The translations under genes were made by a program, and so were the position numbers. From NCBI GenBank assembly GCA_963724065.1, contig CAVRTB010000003.1, positions 248,001 through 312,000 of the forward strand: 64,000 nucleotides of DNA, given 5' to 3'. Positions 26,319 to 34,691 of this stretch are shown here, in pieces. The notes below the pieces were generated by a model. It was not told where the DNA came from. It saw only the letters and a program-made list of their open reading frames with translations, and did not search any database. Position 1 is the stretch's first letter; each line of letters starts with the position of its first letter. This DNA comes from DASRIA01 sp963724065. GTDB taxonomy: Bacteria; Actinomycetota; Thermoleophilia; Solirubrobacterales; JBBDJG01.

Positions 26319-27095
26319 TCAGGGGCTGGGTGGGTCGCGCAGCTGGTGCGCGGGCGTGAAGAAGTTTCTGTATGCGATCGCGGTCGCGACCACCGCGGCG
26401 ACCGCCACGCTGCCGAGCAGCGTGTACAGCAGGACGAGCTGGAGGCGCACGGCGTCGATCGGATCGGCGCCCGCGATCAGCATCCCGACCATCGTCCCCG
26501 GGAAGAAGATCAGGCCGGTCGTCTTGGTCGAGTCCACGAGCGGGATCATGCCCGAACGCAGGCTGCGCCGGACGATCGGCAAGGCGGCCTCCGTCGAGGT
26601 CGCCCCGAGCGCGAGGGTGGCTTCGATGCGCTGGGCGGAGCTGCGCATCTCGTCGCCGAGGCGGTTGAGCGAGACCGCCGCAGCGGTCATGGAGTTACCG
26701 ATCACCATGCCGCCGACCGGCACGAGGAACCGCGGCTCGGGCTCGAAGATCCCGAGGGCGACGACGAGTACGAGGGTCGTGGAGGCGGCCAGGGCGAGGG
26801 CGATCAGGAGCGCTCCGAAGGCGCGGGGCACGCCCCGCGCCCTGTTGCGCGCGGTGAGCGCCCCGAACAGCACCATCGTGCCGAGCAGCGCGATCACGAA
26901 TACGAGCTGATCCTGGTCGAAGATGAAGTTGATCACGAGCCCGATCGCGCTGAGCTGCACGAAAGAGCGCAGCACCGCGACGGCGATGTCGCGCTCGATC
27001 CCGACCCGTTCCCACACCGAGATCGCGATCGCGACGGCCACGAGCGCGAGGCACGCCGCGACCTCGACCAGGGTGACGTCGATCGAGGGCGTCAC
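26319..27095 (-). CDS. fetB: ABC transporter permease, FetB/UPF0014 family
   Basis: 258 residues from a GTG at 27095, overlapping the ATPase stop by GTGA. About seven hydrophobic segments are visible. Conserved family stretches include RSFVQLSAIGLVINF and PVGGMVIGNSMTAAAVSLNR. In E. coli FetAB exports iron and eases oxidative stress; the same role here is inference. The longer open frame upstream is Arg-rich and not protein-like. Confidence 0.87.
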   Translation of the reverse strand: MTPSIDVTLVEVAACLALVAVAIAISVWERVGIERDIAVAVLRSFVQLSAIGLVINFIFDQDQLVFVIALLGTMVLFGALTARNRARGVPRAFGALLIALALAASTTLVLVVALGIFEPEPRFLVPVGGMVIGNSMTAAAVSLNRLGDEMRSSAQRIEATLALGATSTEAALPIVRRSLRSGMIPLVDSTKTTGLIFFPGTMVGMLIAGADPIDAVRLQLVLLYTLLGSVAVAAVVATAIAYRNFFTPAHQLRDPPSP

Positions 27096-27763
27096 GGGCG
27101 CGCCGCCGCGACGGTGGGGCCCTCGCCGACGATCGTGCCGCCGTGCGCGAGCGCCAGGGTCCAATCGGCCATGCGCTCCGCTTGCGCCTGGTCGTGGGTC
27201 ACGAGCACCCACGACAGCCCGAGGCGCTCGCGCAGGCCGACCAGCGTCTGCTCAACCGAGTCGCGAGCCGCCTCGTCGAGCGCCGAGGTCGGCTCGTCGA
27301 GCAGCAGCACGGCGGGCTCGAGCGCGAGCGCGCGGGCGATCATCACGCGCTGCTGCTCGCCCACCGAGAGGCGCGCTCCGTCGCGCTCGGCATAGGACCC
27401 GTCGAGCCCCGCGAGCTCGAGCAGGTGCGGCACGTCAGCCTCCTGGCCGGCGAGCCGCGCGCCGTAGCGCACGTTGTCGGCGGCGCTCCCCTCGAGCAGC
27501 GCCGGGAGCTGTGGGACGAGGCACACCTCACGTCGCAGGGCGAGCACGTCGAGCTCACGGACGTCAGTGGCCCGGTACAGGACCTCGCCGCGATCGGGAT
27601 CGACCAGGCGGTTGAGGAGGCGCAGCAAGGTGGATTTGCCGCTCCCCGAGGGTCCCACGACAGACACCGCTCCCGACGGCAGGCTCGCGGTCAGCTCCCG
27701 CAGCACGACGTTGCCGTCACGGGCGAGCGTGACCGCGCGGAGCTCGAACAGGGGGGAGGGCAC
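27092..27763 (-). CDS. fetA: ABC transporter ATP-binding protein, FetA family
   Basis: 223 residues from a GTG at 27763. Walker A is GPSGSGKSTLLRLL, the Q-loop VCLVPQLPALL, the signature LSVGEQQRVMIARAL, and Walker B plus D-loop VLLLDEPTSALDE, followed by the switch His in VLVTHDQ. It energises the FetB permease. The start is set between the AT-rich stretch at 27769-27780, which probably holds its promoter, and the first blade-like residues PLFELRAV. The divergent alcohol dehydrogenase gene begins 29 bases away. Confidence 0.88.
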   Translation of the reverse strand: MPSPLFELRAVTLARDGNVVLRELTASLPSGAVSVVGPSGSGKSTLLRLLNRLVDPDRGEVLYRATDVRELDVLALRREVCLVPQLPALLEGSAADNVRYGARLAGQEADVPHLLELAGLDGSYAERDGARLSVGEQQRVMIARALALEPAVLLLDEPTSALDEAARDSVEQTLVGLRERLGLSWVLVTHDQAQAERMADWTLALAHGGTIVGEGPTVAAARP

Positions 27764-27778
27764 GTGCGGATTATTAGA

Positions 27779-27784
27779 TAGGGT
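27779..27784 (+). promoter_or_regulatory. Probable leaderless -10 box for the alcohol dehydrogenase gene
   Basis: TAGGGT ends 7 bases before the ATG at 27792, within an AT-rich divergent promoter region shared with fetA. Confidence 0.38.
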
Positions 27785-27791
27785 CGCGGCC

Positions 27792-28856
27792 ATGGACACG
27801 ATGCAGGCAGTTGTCTTCCACGGTCCGCGCGACGTGCGCGTCGAGGAGGTCCCCAAGCCCGAGATCGAGGAGTCTCGTGACGTTCTGCTGCGCGTCGACC
27901 GCGCGGCGATCTGCGGGACCGACCTCCACCCCTACCACGGACGGCTCGAGATGGAGGAGGGTTTCGTGCTCGGCCACGAGTACCTCGGCACGATCGAGGC
28001 CAAGGGCGACGGGGTCGCCGAGTTCGAGGAGGGCGAGCGCGCCGTCGGCTCCTTCTTCGTCTCGTGCGGGCGTTGCTGGTTCTGCCGCCGCGGCGTGTTC
28101 ATGAAGTGCATGATGATCCGGGTGTTCGGAATGGGCTTCGTGATGGGCGATCTGCCCGGCGCGCAGACGCAGTACCTGCGGGTGCCCGAAGCCGACCTCA
28201 CGCTGCGCAAGCTGCCCGAGACCGAGGGCCCGGGCTTCGACGACGAGGACATGCTGTTCGTCGGCGACATCCTCACGACCGGCTACGACGCCGTGCGCAA
28301 GACGGACTTCCGCCCGGGCGACGTCGTCGCGGTGATCGGATGCGGCCCCGTGGGGCTGTGCACCGTGATGGCGGCACGCGCGCTCGGTGCCGGGAAGGTG
28401 GTGGCAGTCGACATGGTCCCGGAGCGGCTGAAGCTCGCGGAGAGCCTCGGCGCGATACCCGTGAACCCGAAGGAAACCGACGCCGACGACGTCGTGCTCG
28501 AGCTGACCTCGTGGCGCGGGGCGGACGTGGTGGTCGACGCCGTCGGCCACGAGTCCGCGCTGGCAGCCTGCTTTCCGCTCGTGCGGATGGGCGGGACGAT
28601 CTCGCTGCCCGGCATGTACGCGGAGGTCGAGGGCACCGTTCCGATCGGTGACATGTGGCTCAAGAACATCACGATCATGGCGGGCGTCGCAAACGTCCAG
28701 GGCCACATGGACGAGGTGATCGAGCTGGTGCGCGACGGCCGGCTCGACCCGAGCGTGATCATCTCCCATCGGCTGCCGCTCTCGCAGGCGGTCGAGGGTT
28801 ACGAAATGTTCGATCGCAAGGAAGCGCTGAAGGTAGTGCTGGACCCCGCCGCCTAG
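27792..28856 (+). CDS. Zinc-dependent alcohol dehydrogenase (MDR family)
   Basis: 354 residues. AICGTDLHPYHG and GHEYLG carry catalytic-zinc ligands. CGRCWFCRRGVFMKC gives the four structural-zinc cysteines. VIGCGPVGLCTVMAAR is the NAD(P)-binding Rossmann turn. This pattern fits class III-like and glutathione-independent formaldehyde or sec-alcohol dehydrogenases. A downstream in-frame ATG at 27801 is an alternative start. The acyl-CoA ligase follows by 23 bases, so an aldehyde-to-acyl-CoA link is possible but unproven. Confidence 0.88.
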   Translation: MDTMQAVVFHGPRDVRVEEVPKPEIEESRDVLLRVDRAAICGTDLHPYHGRLEMEEGFVLGHEYLGTIEAKGDGVAEFEEGERAVGSFFVSCGRCWFCRRGVFMKCMMIRVFGMGFVMGDLPGAQTQYLRVPEADLTLRKLPETEGPGFDDEDMLFVGDILTTGYDAVRKTDFRPGDVVAVIGCGPVGLCTVMAARALGAGKVVAVDMVPERLKLAESLGAIPVNPKETDADDVVLELTSWRGADVVVDAVGHESALAACFPLVRMGGTISLPGMYAEVEGTVPIGDMWLKNITIMAGVANVQGHMDEVIELVRDGRLDPSVIISHRLPLSQAVEGYEMFDRKEALKVVLDPAA

Positions 28857-28879
28857 CTCGGCTGGCCGAAGGAGGAGAC

Positions 28880-30514
28880 ATGCTCGAAGGCCTGATGCAG
28901 AACGACTACCAGTTGACCTTGAAGCACGTGCTCGACCGCATGCGGGGCCCGTGCTCCGCCGCCGAGGTCGTGACGCTGCAGGAAAACGGCGTGACGCGAG
29001 CGTCGTACGGGGAGGTCGCCCAGCGGGTGGACCGCCTGTGCAGCGCGCTCGAGAAGCTCGGGGTGCAGCAGGGCGAGCGCGTCGGAACCTTCATGTGGAA
29101 CTCACAGGCGCACCTCGAGCTGTACATGACGCCGTGCATGGGCATCGTGCTGCACATGCTCAACATCCGGCTGTTCCCCGAGCAGCTCACGTACATCGCG
29201 AACCACGCGCAGGACAAGGTCATCTTCGTGGACGACTCGCTCGTGCCGCTGCTCGAGAAGGTCGCGCCGAGCTTCGAGACGGTCGAGCACTACGTGATCG
29301 TCGGTGACGGCGACGCGGGCTCGCTCCCGAACGCGCTGCGCTACGACGACTTGATCGCAGAGCAGGACGAAGGCTACGACTACCCGGAGCTCGACGAGCG
29401 CGCGGCCGCGGGCCTCTGCTACACGAGCGGCACAACCGGCAACCCGAAGGGCGTCCTCTACTCGCACCGCTCGAACGTGCTGCACTGCCTGGGCGCGGGC
29501 CTCTCCGACGTGACCGGGGTGACGGCCGCCGACCGCGTGCTCCCGGTGGTCCCGATGTTCCACGTCAACGCGTGGGGCTTGCCGTACCTGTGCGCGCTCG
29601 TCGGGGCTGACCTCGTGATGCCGGGGCGCTTCCTCCAGGGCGAGCCGCTGGCGAAGCTGATCGAGGCCGAGAAGGTCACGATGGCCGGCGCTGTCCCGAC
29701 GATCTGGATGGACTTGCTGCGCTATGCCGACGAGCACAAGCCCGACCTCTCGAGCCTGTCCACCGTCGTATGTGGCGGTGCCGCCGTGCCCGAGTCGCTG
29801 ATGCGAGCGTTCGAGGAGCGCCACAGCGTGAAGATCATCCAGGGCTGGGGGATGACGGAGACGAGCCCGCTGGGCGCAGTCGCCCTCCCGCCCGCCGACG
29901 CAGAGGGCGAGGAGCACTGGGCCTACCGGCGCATGACCGGCCGCGTCATTCCGTTCGTCGAAGTGCGCCTGATGGGCGACGACGGCGAGGTTCCGTGGGA
30001 CGGCACCTCCACGGGGGAGATCGAGATTCGCGGTCCCTGGATCGCGTCCTCGTACTACGAGGATCCCTCCGGCGCCGACAAGTTCCACGACGGCTGGCTG
30101 CGCACCGGTGACGTCGCCTCGATCGACGAACTCGGGTTCATACAGATCACCGACCGCTCGAAGGACCTGATCAAGTCCGGCGGTGAGTGGATCTCGTCGA
30201 TCGAGCTCGAGAACGCGCTGATGTCCCATCCCGGGGTGCTGGAGGCGGCCGTGATCGCGAAGCCCGATGAGCGCTGGACCGAGCGGCCGCTCGCATGCGT
30301 GGTCTGCAAGGAGGGGACGAAGCCCTCGGCGGAAGACCTGCGCAAGCACCTGGAGCCCCTCGTGGCGAAGTGGTGGCTGCCCGACGAGTTCGCCTTCATC
30401 GACGCGGTGCCGAAGACCAGCGTCGGCAAGTTCGACAAGAAGGTCCTGCGCGGCCGGCTGGCCGACGGCGCGCTGGAGACGACCGCCGCCCCGGCGGTTC
30501 AGCCCGCAGGCTAG
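28880..30514 (+). CDS. Long- or medium-chain acyl-CoA ligase (AMP-binding, FadD type)
   Basis: 544-residue ANL-family ligase. Core motifs are YTSGTTGNPKGVLYSH (P-loop), GWGMTETSPLG (A5), WLRTGDVASID (A7) and DRSKDLIKSGGEWIS (A8 hinge). The C-terminal catalytic Lys is in KTSVGKFDKK. It activates a carboxylic acid with ATP and CoA, feeding the dehydrogenases and thiolase encoded nearby. The ATG at 28880 is preceded by AAGGAGG at 28869-28875, which fixes the start. The long SGGEWIS hinge variant is common in medium-chain ligases. Confidence 0.92.
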   Translation: MLEGLMQNDYQLTLKHVLDRMRGPCSAAEVVTLQENGVTRASYGEVAQRVDRLCSALEKLGVQQGERVGTFMWNSQAHLELYMTPCMGIVLHMLNIRLFPEQLTYIANHAQDKVIFVDDSLVPLLEKVAPSFETVEHYVIVGDGDAGSLPNALRYDDLIAEQDEGYDYPELDERAAAGLCYTSGTTGNPKGVLYSHRSNVLHCLGAGLSDVTGVTAADRVLPVVPMFHVNAWGLPYLCALVGADLVMPGRFLQGEPLAKLIEAEKVTMAGAVPTIWMDLLRYADEHKPDLSSLSTVVCGGAAVPESLMRAFEERHSVKIIQGWGMTETSPLGAVALPPADAEGEEHWAYRRMTGRVIPFVEVRLMGDDGEVPWDGTSTGEIEIRGPWIASSYYEDPSGADKFHDGWLRTGDVASIDELGFIQITDRSKDLIKSGGEWISSIELENALMSHPGVLEAAVIAKPDERWTERPLACVVCKEGTKPSAEDLRKHLEPLVAKWWLPDEFAFIDAVPKTSVGKFDKKVLRGRLADGALETTAAPAVQPAG

Positions 30515-30527
30515 ACCGATCCACAGG

Positions 30528-30533
30528 TAGAAT
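30528..30533 (+). promoter_or_regulatory. Possible -10 box for the B12-binding subunit gene
   Basis: TAGAAT, 58 bases before the ATG at 30592. The intervening leader is very GC-rich. No -35 element is clear. Confidence 0.3.
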
Positions 30534-30591
30534 CCCGCGCGCTTTCCGCCCGGCCCGCACGGGTCGCGGCGCCGGGAGCCCTCCCCGAACC

Positions 30592-31029
30592 ATGCAAGCG
30601 ACCCCCGACACGGCTGCCGAAACGCCGGAATCCAAGCGGAAGATCCGTGTCGTTGTGGCAAAGCCGGGGCTCGACGGGCACGATCGCGGAGCCAAGATCA
30701 TCGCGCGGGCCCTGCGCGACGCCGGCATGGAGGTCATCTACACGGGCCTGCACCAGACCCCCGAGCAGATCGCCGAGACCGTGATCCAGGAGGACGCCCA
30801 TGCTGTCGGCCTCTCGATTCTTTCGGGCGCTCACATGACGCTCGTCCCGCGCGTGGTCGCCCTGCTCAAGGAAAAGCAGGCGGACGACGTGGTCGTGATC
30901 GCCGGCGGGACGATCCCCGCCGACGACATCTCGGAGCTCAAAAAGATCGGCGTCGCCGAGATCTTCACCCCAGGCGCCTCGACGCAGGAGATCGTCGATT
31001 TCGTGCGGGGCGCCGTAAAGCCCGCCTGA
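30592..31029 (+). CDS. Methylmalonyl-CoA mutase, small cobalamin-binding subunit
   Basis: 145 residues forming one B12-binding Rossmann domain. KPGLDGHDRGAK holds the DxHxxG motif, with His30 as the lower axial ligand of cobalamin. LSILSGAHMT and VIAGGTIPADD correspond to the SxL and GG dinucleotide-binding stretches. It pairs with the large subunit encoded 6 kb upstream to form a two-chain mutase, as in archaea and some bacteria. It lies directly before the ETF operon. Confidence 0.92.
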   Translation: MQATPDTAAETPESKRKIRVVVAKPGLDGHDRGAKIIARALRDAGMEVIYTGLHQTPEQIAETVIQEDAHAVGLSILSGAHMTLVPRVVALLKEKQADDVVVIAGGTIPADDISELKKIGVAEIFTPGASTQEIVDFVRGAVKPA

Positions 31030-31057
31030 GCCAGGAACGTAGCCCTCTAGAACACGA

Positions 31058-31073
31058 TTGACCAGTCAGTCAA
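31058..31073. promoter_or_regulatory. 16-bp palindromic operator candidate at the etfBA promoter
   Basis: TTGAC-N6-GTCAA (31058-31073) directly precedes a TACTAT -10-like box at 31075-31080. TetR-type fatty-acid regulators such as Bacillus FadR bind palindromes of this size and control etfBA genes. Binding here would block RNA polymerase. No regulator gene is visible in the window. Confidence 0.5.
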
Positions 31074-31130
31074 GTACTATTGGCGGCTCGCAGCGCCCTT
31101 GCGCCCCGCCCCGAAACCGGAGGCCCTTCT

Positions 31131-31922
31131 TTGAAGATCTGTGTCCTCGTAAAGGAAGTCCCAGACGCCGCAGTCGAGAAGCGGATGGACCCGTCGTCGG
31201 GCCGCCTCGACCGTAACGGCGAGAAGAACCTCAACCCGTTCGACACGCACGCGATCGAGGCCGCGATGCAGATCAAGGAGGGCGGCGCGGTCCAGGTGGA
31301 CGAGGTCGTGGCCGTCACGATGGGTCCCGAGTCTGCGCAGCGGGCCCTGCACAAGGCCGTGTCGCTCGGGGCGGACCGATCGGTGCAGCTCACCGACGAT
31401 GCGCTCGCCGGGTCCGACGTGTGCGCGTCGGGCTACGCGCTCGCGCAGGTGCTGAAGAAGGAGAGCCCGGACCTCGTGCTGCTCGGGCAGCAGTCGGACG
31501 ACGGCGAGTGCTACACGATGGGCGCGGTCGTCGCGGACCACCTCCAGATGCCATCCCTAACGCAGGTGATCAAGATCGACACAGTCGAGGGCAAGGTCAC
31601 GTGCGAGCGTCAGGCCGAGTACGGCTATGACACCGTCGAGGTCGAGCTGCCGGCCGTGATCAGCGTCGGCGACGCGATCAACGAGCCGCGCTATCCGAGC
31701 CTGAAGGCGATCATGGGCGCGAAGAAGAAGCAGCTCGACAAGCTCTCTGCCGCGGACGCCGGCGTCGAGGCCGACCGCGTCGGCGAGGACGGGTCGCGCA
31801 CCAAGGTGCTCGGGCTGAACCCGCCTCCGCCAAAGGAGAAGGGCACGATCATCGAGGACGAGGACACGAACGAGACGGTCGGCAAGATCGTCGCCTGGCT
31901 CGACGAAAGGAAGCTGATCTAG
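31131..31922 (+). CDS. etfB: Electron transfer flavoprotein beta subunit
   Basis: 263 residues from a TTG at 31131, chosen because CCGGAGG ends 7 bases upstream and the protein then begins LKICVLVKEVPDA, the family N-terminus. NPFDTHAIEAAMQI and the AMP-binding signature region QQSDDGECYTMGAVVADHL with VISVGDAINEPRYPSL are present. It takes electrons from acyl-CoA dehydrogenases as part of an alpha/beta dimer holding FAD and AMP. First gene of etfB-etfA-etfQO. Confidence 0.93.
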   Translation: MKICVLVKEVPDAAVEKRMDPSSGRLDRNGEKNLNPFDTHAIEAAMQIKEGGAVQVDEVVAVTMGPESAQRALHKAVSLGADRSVQLTDDALAGSDVCASGYALAQVLKKESPDLVLLGQQSDDGECYTMGAVVADHLQMPSLTQVIKIDTVEGKVTCERQAEYGYDTVEVELPAVISVGDAINEPRYPSLKAIMGAKKKQLDKLSAADAGVEADRVGEDGSRTKVLGLNPPPPKEKGTIIEDEDTNETVGKIVAWLDERKLI

Positions 31923-32900
31923 ATGCCCGGGATCCTGGTCTACGCCCTCCACGACGACGAGGGCAACTTCAACAAGAACTCGCAGGGTGCGATCTCCGAG
32001 GCCGCTCGGCTCGCGGGCGAGCTCGGCACGCAGGCGGGCGTGGTCGTCGTCGGCGACGTCTCCGATGAGGCCGCCCAGGGCCTGGGCGCCTACGGCGCCG
32101 CGAAGGTGCACCGCGCCAAGACCGTGCCCGAGGGGCTCGCGCAGCCGATCGTCGACGCGATGGCGAAGGTGATTCAGGACGAGGGCTACGACTACGTCCT
32201 GTTCGGCGGCGGGCTGCTGGGCTTCGAGATCGGCGCCGGTCTCACGGCGCGACTCGGCGCCGGGGTGACGATGGAGGTCACCAAGGTGCGTGTCGAGAAC
32301 GGCGAGCTGGTGGCGGAGCGCCCGATCCTCCAGGACTCGCAGATCGCCGACGTCGGTTATGTCGGCAAGCCGGGCATCATCATCGGGCGGCTGAACGCCT
32401 TCGACGTGAAAGAGAGCGACGGTGGCTCGGCCGAGGTGGTCGACGTCGACGTCGAGCTGTCGCCCTGGTCCACGAAGGCGAAGATGGTCACGCGCGGTGA
32501 GCAGCGCGGCGCCGACGTGAACATCGAGGACGCCGACTTCCTGGTGGCAGGCGGCCGCGGGCTCGGCCAGGCCGACAACTTCAAGCTGTGCGACCAGCTT
32601 GCGGACGCACTGGGCGGCGCGGTCGCCGCGACGCGCGCCGTGGTCGACGCGGGCTGGTTCCCGTACGCGGGCCAGATCGGCCAGACGGGCAAGACCGTCG
32701 CGCCGAAGCTCTACCTCGCGGCGGGGATCTCCGGCGCGATCCAGCACAAGGTCGGCATGCAGGCCTCCGAGAACATCGTCGCGATCAACAAGGACCCGAA
32801 CGCGCCGATCTTCGAGTTCTGCGACCTCGGGATCGTGGGCGACCTGCACAAGATCATGCCCAAGCTGACCGAGGCCGTGAAGGCCAAGAAGGGCGGTTAG
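31923..32900 (+). CDS. etfA: Electron transfer flavoprotein alpha subunit
   Basis: 325 residues; the ATG directly follows the etfB stop. The C-terminal FAD domain shows the ETF alpha signature LYLAAGISGAIQHKVGM, continuing into SENIVAINKDPNAPIF and VGDLHKI. VAGGRGLG near residue 210 contacts FAD. It forms the electron-shuttling dimer with EtfB. Cytoplasmic. Confidence 0.94.
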   Translation: MPGILVYALHDDEGNFNKNSQGAISEAARLAGELGTQAGVVVVGDVSDEAAQGLGAYGAAKVHRAKTVPEGLAQPIVDAMAKVIQDEGYDYVLFGGGLLGFEIGAGLTARLGAGVTMEVTKVRVENGELVAERPILQDSQIADVGYVGKPGIIIGRLNAFDVKESDGGSAEVVDVDVELSPWSTKAKMVTRGEQRGADVNIEDADFLVAGGRGLGQADNFKLCDQLADALGGAVAATRAVVDAGWFPYAGQIGQTGKTVAPKLYLAAGISGAIQHKVGMQASENIVAINKDPNAPIFEFCDLGIVGDLHKIMPKLTEAVKAKKGG

Positions 32901-32907
32901 CGGTCCT

Positions 32908-34622
32908 ATGGGTGGCGTCGCCCCGGCAAAGTTCCCGCCTCCCGTCGATCCGCCGAAGGAGTTCGTCGGCCCGCCGACGGACGCCGAGGACGAGCGCATC
33001 GAGGTCGGCGTCGCGATCGTCGGCGGCGGCCCCGCCGGCCTCGCATGCGCGATCAAGCTGACGCAACTGCTCGAGCACGAGCCGCAGCTTCAAGAGAAGC
33101 TGGGCGAGGTTCCCGTGGCGGTGATCGAAAAGGGCAAGACACCGGGCGCGCACCTGCTCTCGGGCGCGAACATGCGCCCGTCGGCGATGAAGGAGCTGTT
33201 CCCCGACATGGACGAGTCGGAGTGGCCGACGCTGTGGAAGGTCGAGAAGGACGCCGTCTACCTGCTCACCGAGAAGCAGGCGCTGCCGCTGAAGCCGATG
33301 CCGCCCAACTTCCGCAACCACGGCAACCACGTGGTGTCGGTGGCGCAGCTCGGGCGCTTCCTGTCCGAGAAGGCCGAGGAGGCGGGCGTCTACATCCTGC
33401 CCGAAACCGCTGCCGACAAGCTCCTGGTCGAGGATCGAATCGTGGTCGGCGTGCGTACCGGCGACAAGGGCCGCGACCGGGAGGGCAAGCCGCTCGGGAA
33501 CTTCGAGCCCGGCTCCGACGTGACGGCCAAGGCGACCGTGCTCGCGGAGGGCACGCTCGGACACCTAACGCTCGCCGCCCAGGACTACTACGACCTCCAT
33601 GGCGAGGACCCGCAGCGCTGGGAGCTCGGCGTGAAGGAGGTGTGGGAGGTCCCCAAGCCGCTCGACCGCGTGATCCACACGATGGGCTGGCCGCTGCGCA
33701 AGGGCGCGCGCTGGAACGAGTTCGGTGGCAGCTTCATCTACCCGATGGGCGAGGACAAGGTGTGCATCGGCTTCGTCGCCGGCCTCGACTACACGGACGC
33801 GACGTTCTCCGTCCACGACGTGCTCCAGCAGTTCAAGACGCATCCGTTCGTGCGCAAGATCCTCGAGGGCGGGAAGCGTGTGGCGTGGGGCGCGAAGACG
33901 ATTCCCTCGGGCGGCTACTTCGCCATGCCGCGCAAGTTCGCCGTGCCCGGCATGTGCATCGCCGGCGACGCCGCGGGCATGGTCAACATCCCGACGCTCA
34001 AGGGGATCCACTACGCGATGCACGCCGGCATGTACGCGGCCGAGGCGATCGTCGAAGCACTGAAGAAGGACTCGGTCAACTTCGAGGCCTACGACAAGCG
34101 GGTGCGCGAGTCTGTGATCGGTAACGACATCTACCAATCGCGCAACATGCGTCAGCCATTCTCGAAGGGGTTCTTCCTGGGGGGTGCGATGGCAAGCGCG
34201 ATGACGATCACACGCGGAGCCTTTCCCGGGGGCCACTGGCACCAGGAGCACGACGCTGAGAACGAGATGGTCCTCGGCAGCGCCTCCAAGGACTACCCCA
34301 AGCCCGACGGCAAGCTCACGTTCGACAAGCTCTCGTCGGTGTTCGCATCGGGCAACGCGACTCGCGACGACGCACCGAACCACATCCGCGTGCAGACGAA
34401 GGTTCCCCTCGAGGTGGCGCAGACCTGGGTCTCGATGTGCCCGGCACAGGTCTACGAGATCCCCGAGGACCAGCTCGAGGCAGCGCGGAACGGCGAGGGC
34501 GACGGCACGGTCACGTGCAGATCGTTCCCTCCAACTGCGTGCAGTGCGGTGCGATCACCGCCAAGGGCGGGCGCCTGACGCCGCCCGAGGGCGGCGACGG
34601 GCCCTTGTACACGCAGGTCTGA
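32908..34622 (+). CDS. Electron transfer flavoprotein-ubiquinone oxidoreductase, frameshift near the C-terminus
   Basis: About 570 residues. FAD motif VGGGPAGLACAIKL is near residue 37. ALPLKPMPPNFRNHGNHVVS and the ETF-QO block GGYFAMPRKFAVPG then CIAGDAAGMVNIPTLKGIHYA are typical. It passes electrons from ETF to the membrane quinone pool. At about 34513 the frame breaks. The expected iron-sulfur tail, NCVQCGAITAKGGRLTPPEG up to GGDGPLYTQV, is one frame over, and restoring one G in the ACGTGCAG stretch would join them. Without correction the protein ends out of frame at 34578. The tail shows CxxC plus the earlier CPAQVYE; the third tail Cys of standard ETF-QO is Ile. Confidence 0.88.
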
Positions 34623-34627
34623 GCGAG

Positions 34628-34645
34628 GCCGCCCTTGTAGGCGGC
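34628..34645 (+). terminator. Short GC hairpin after the ETF operon
   Basis: GCCGCC-CTTGTA-GGCGGC, a perfect 6-bp stem starting 5 bases after the ETF-QO stop. No U-tract follows. Confidence 0.4.
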
Positions 34646-34691
34646 TGCGGTTGGGGTTAGCATCGGCTCAACCCGAGTTCGGGAGGGGCCG

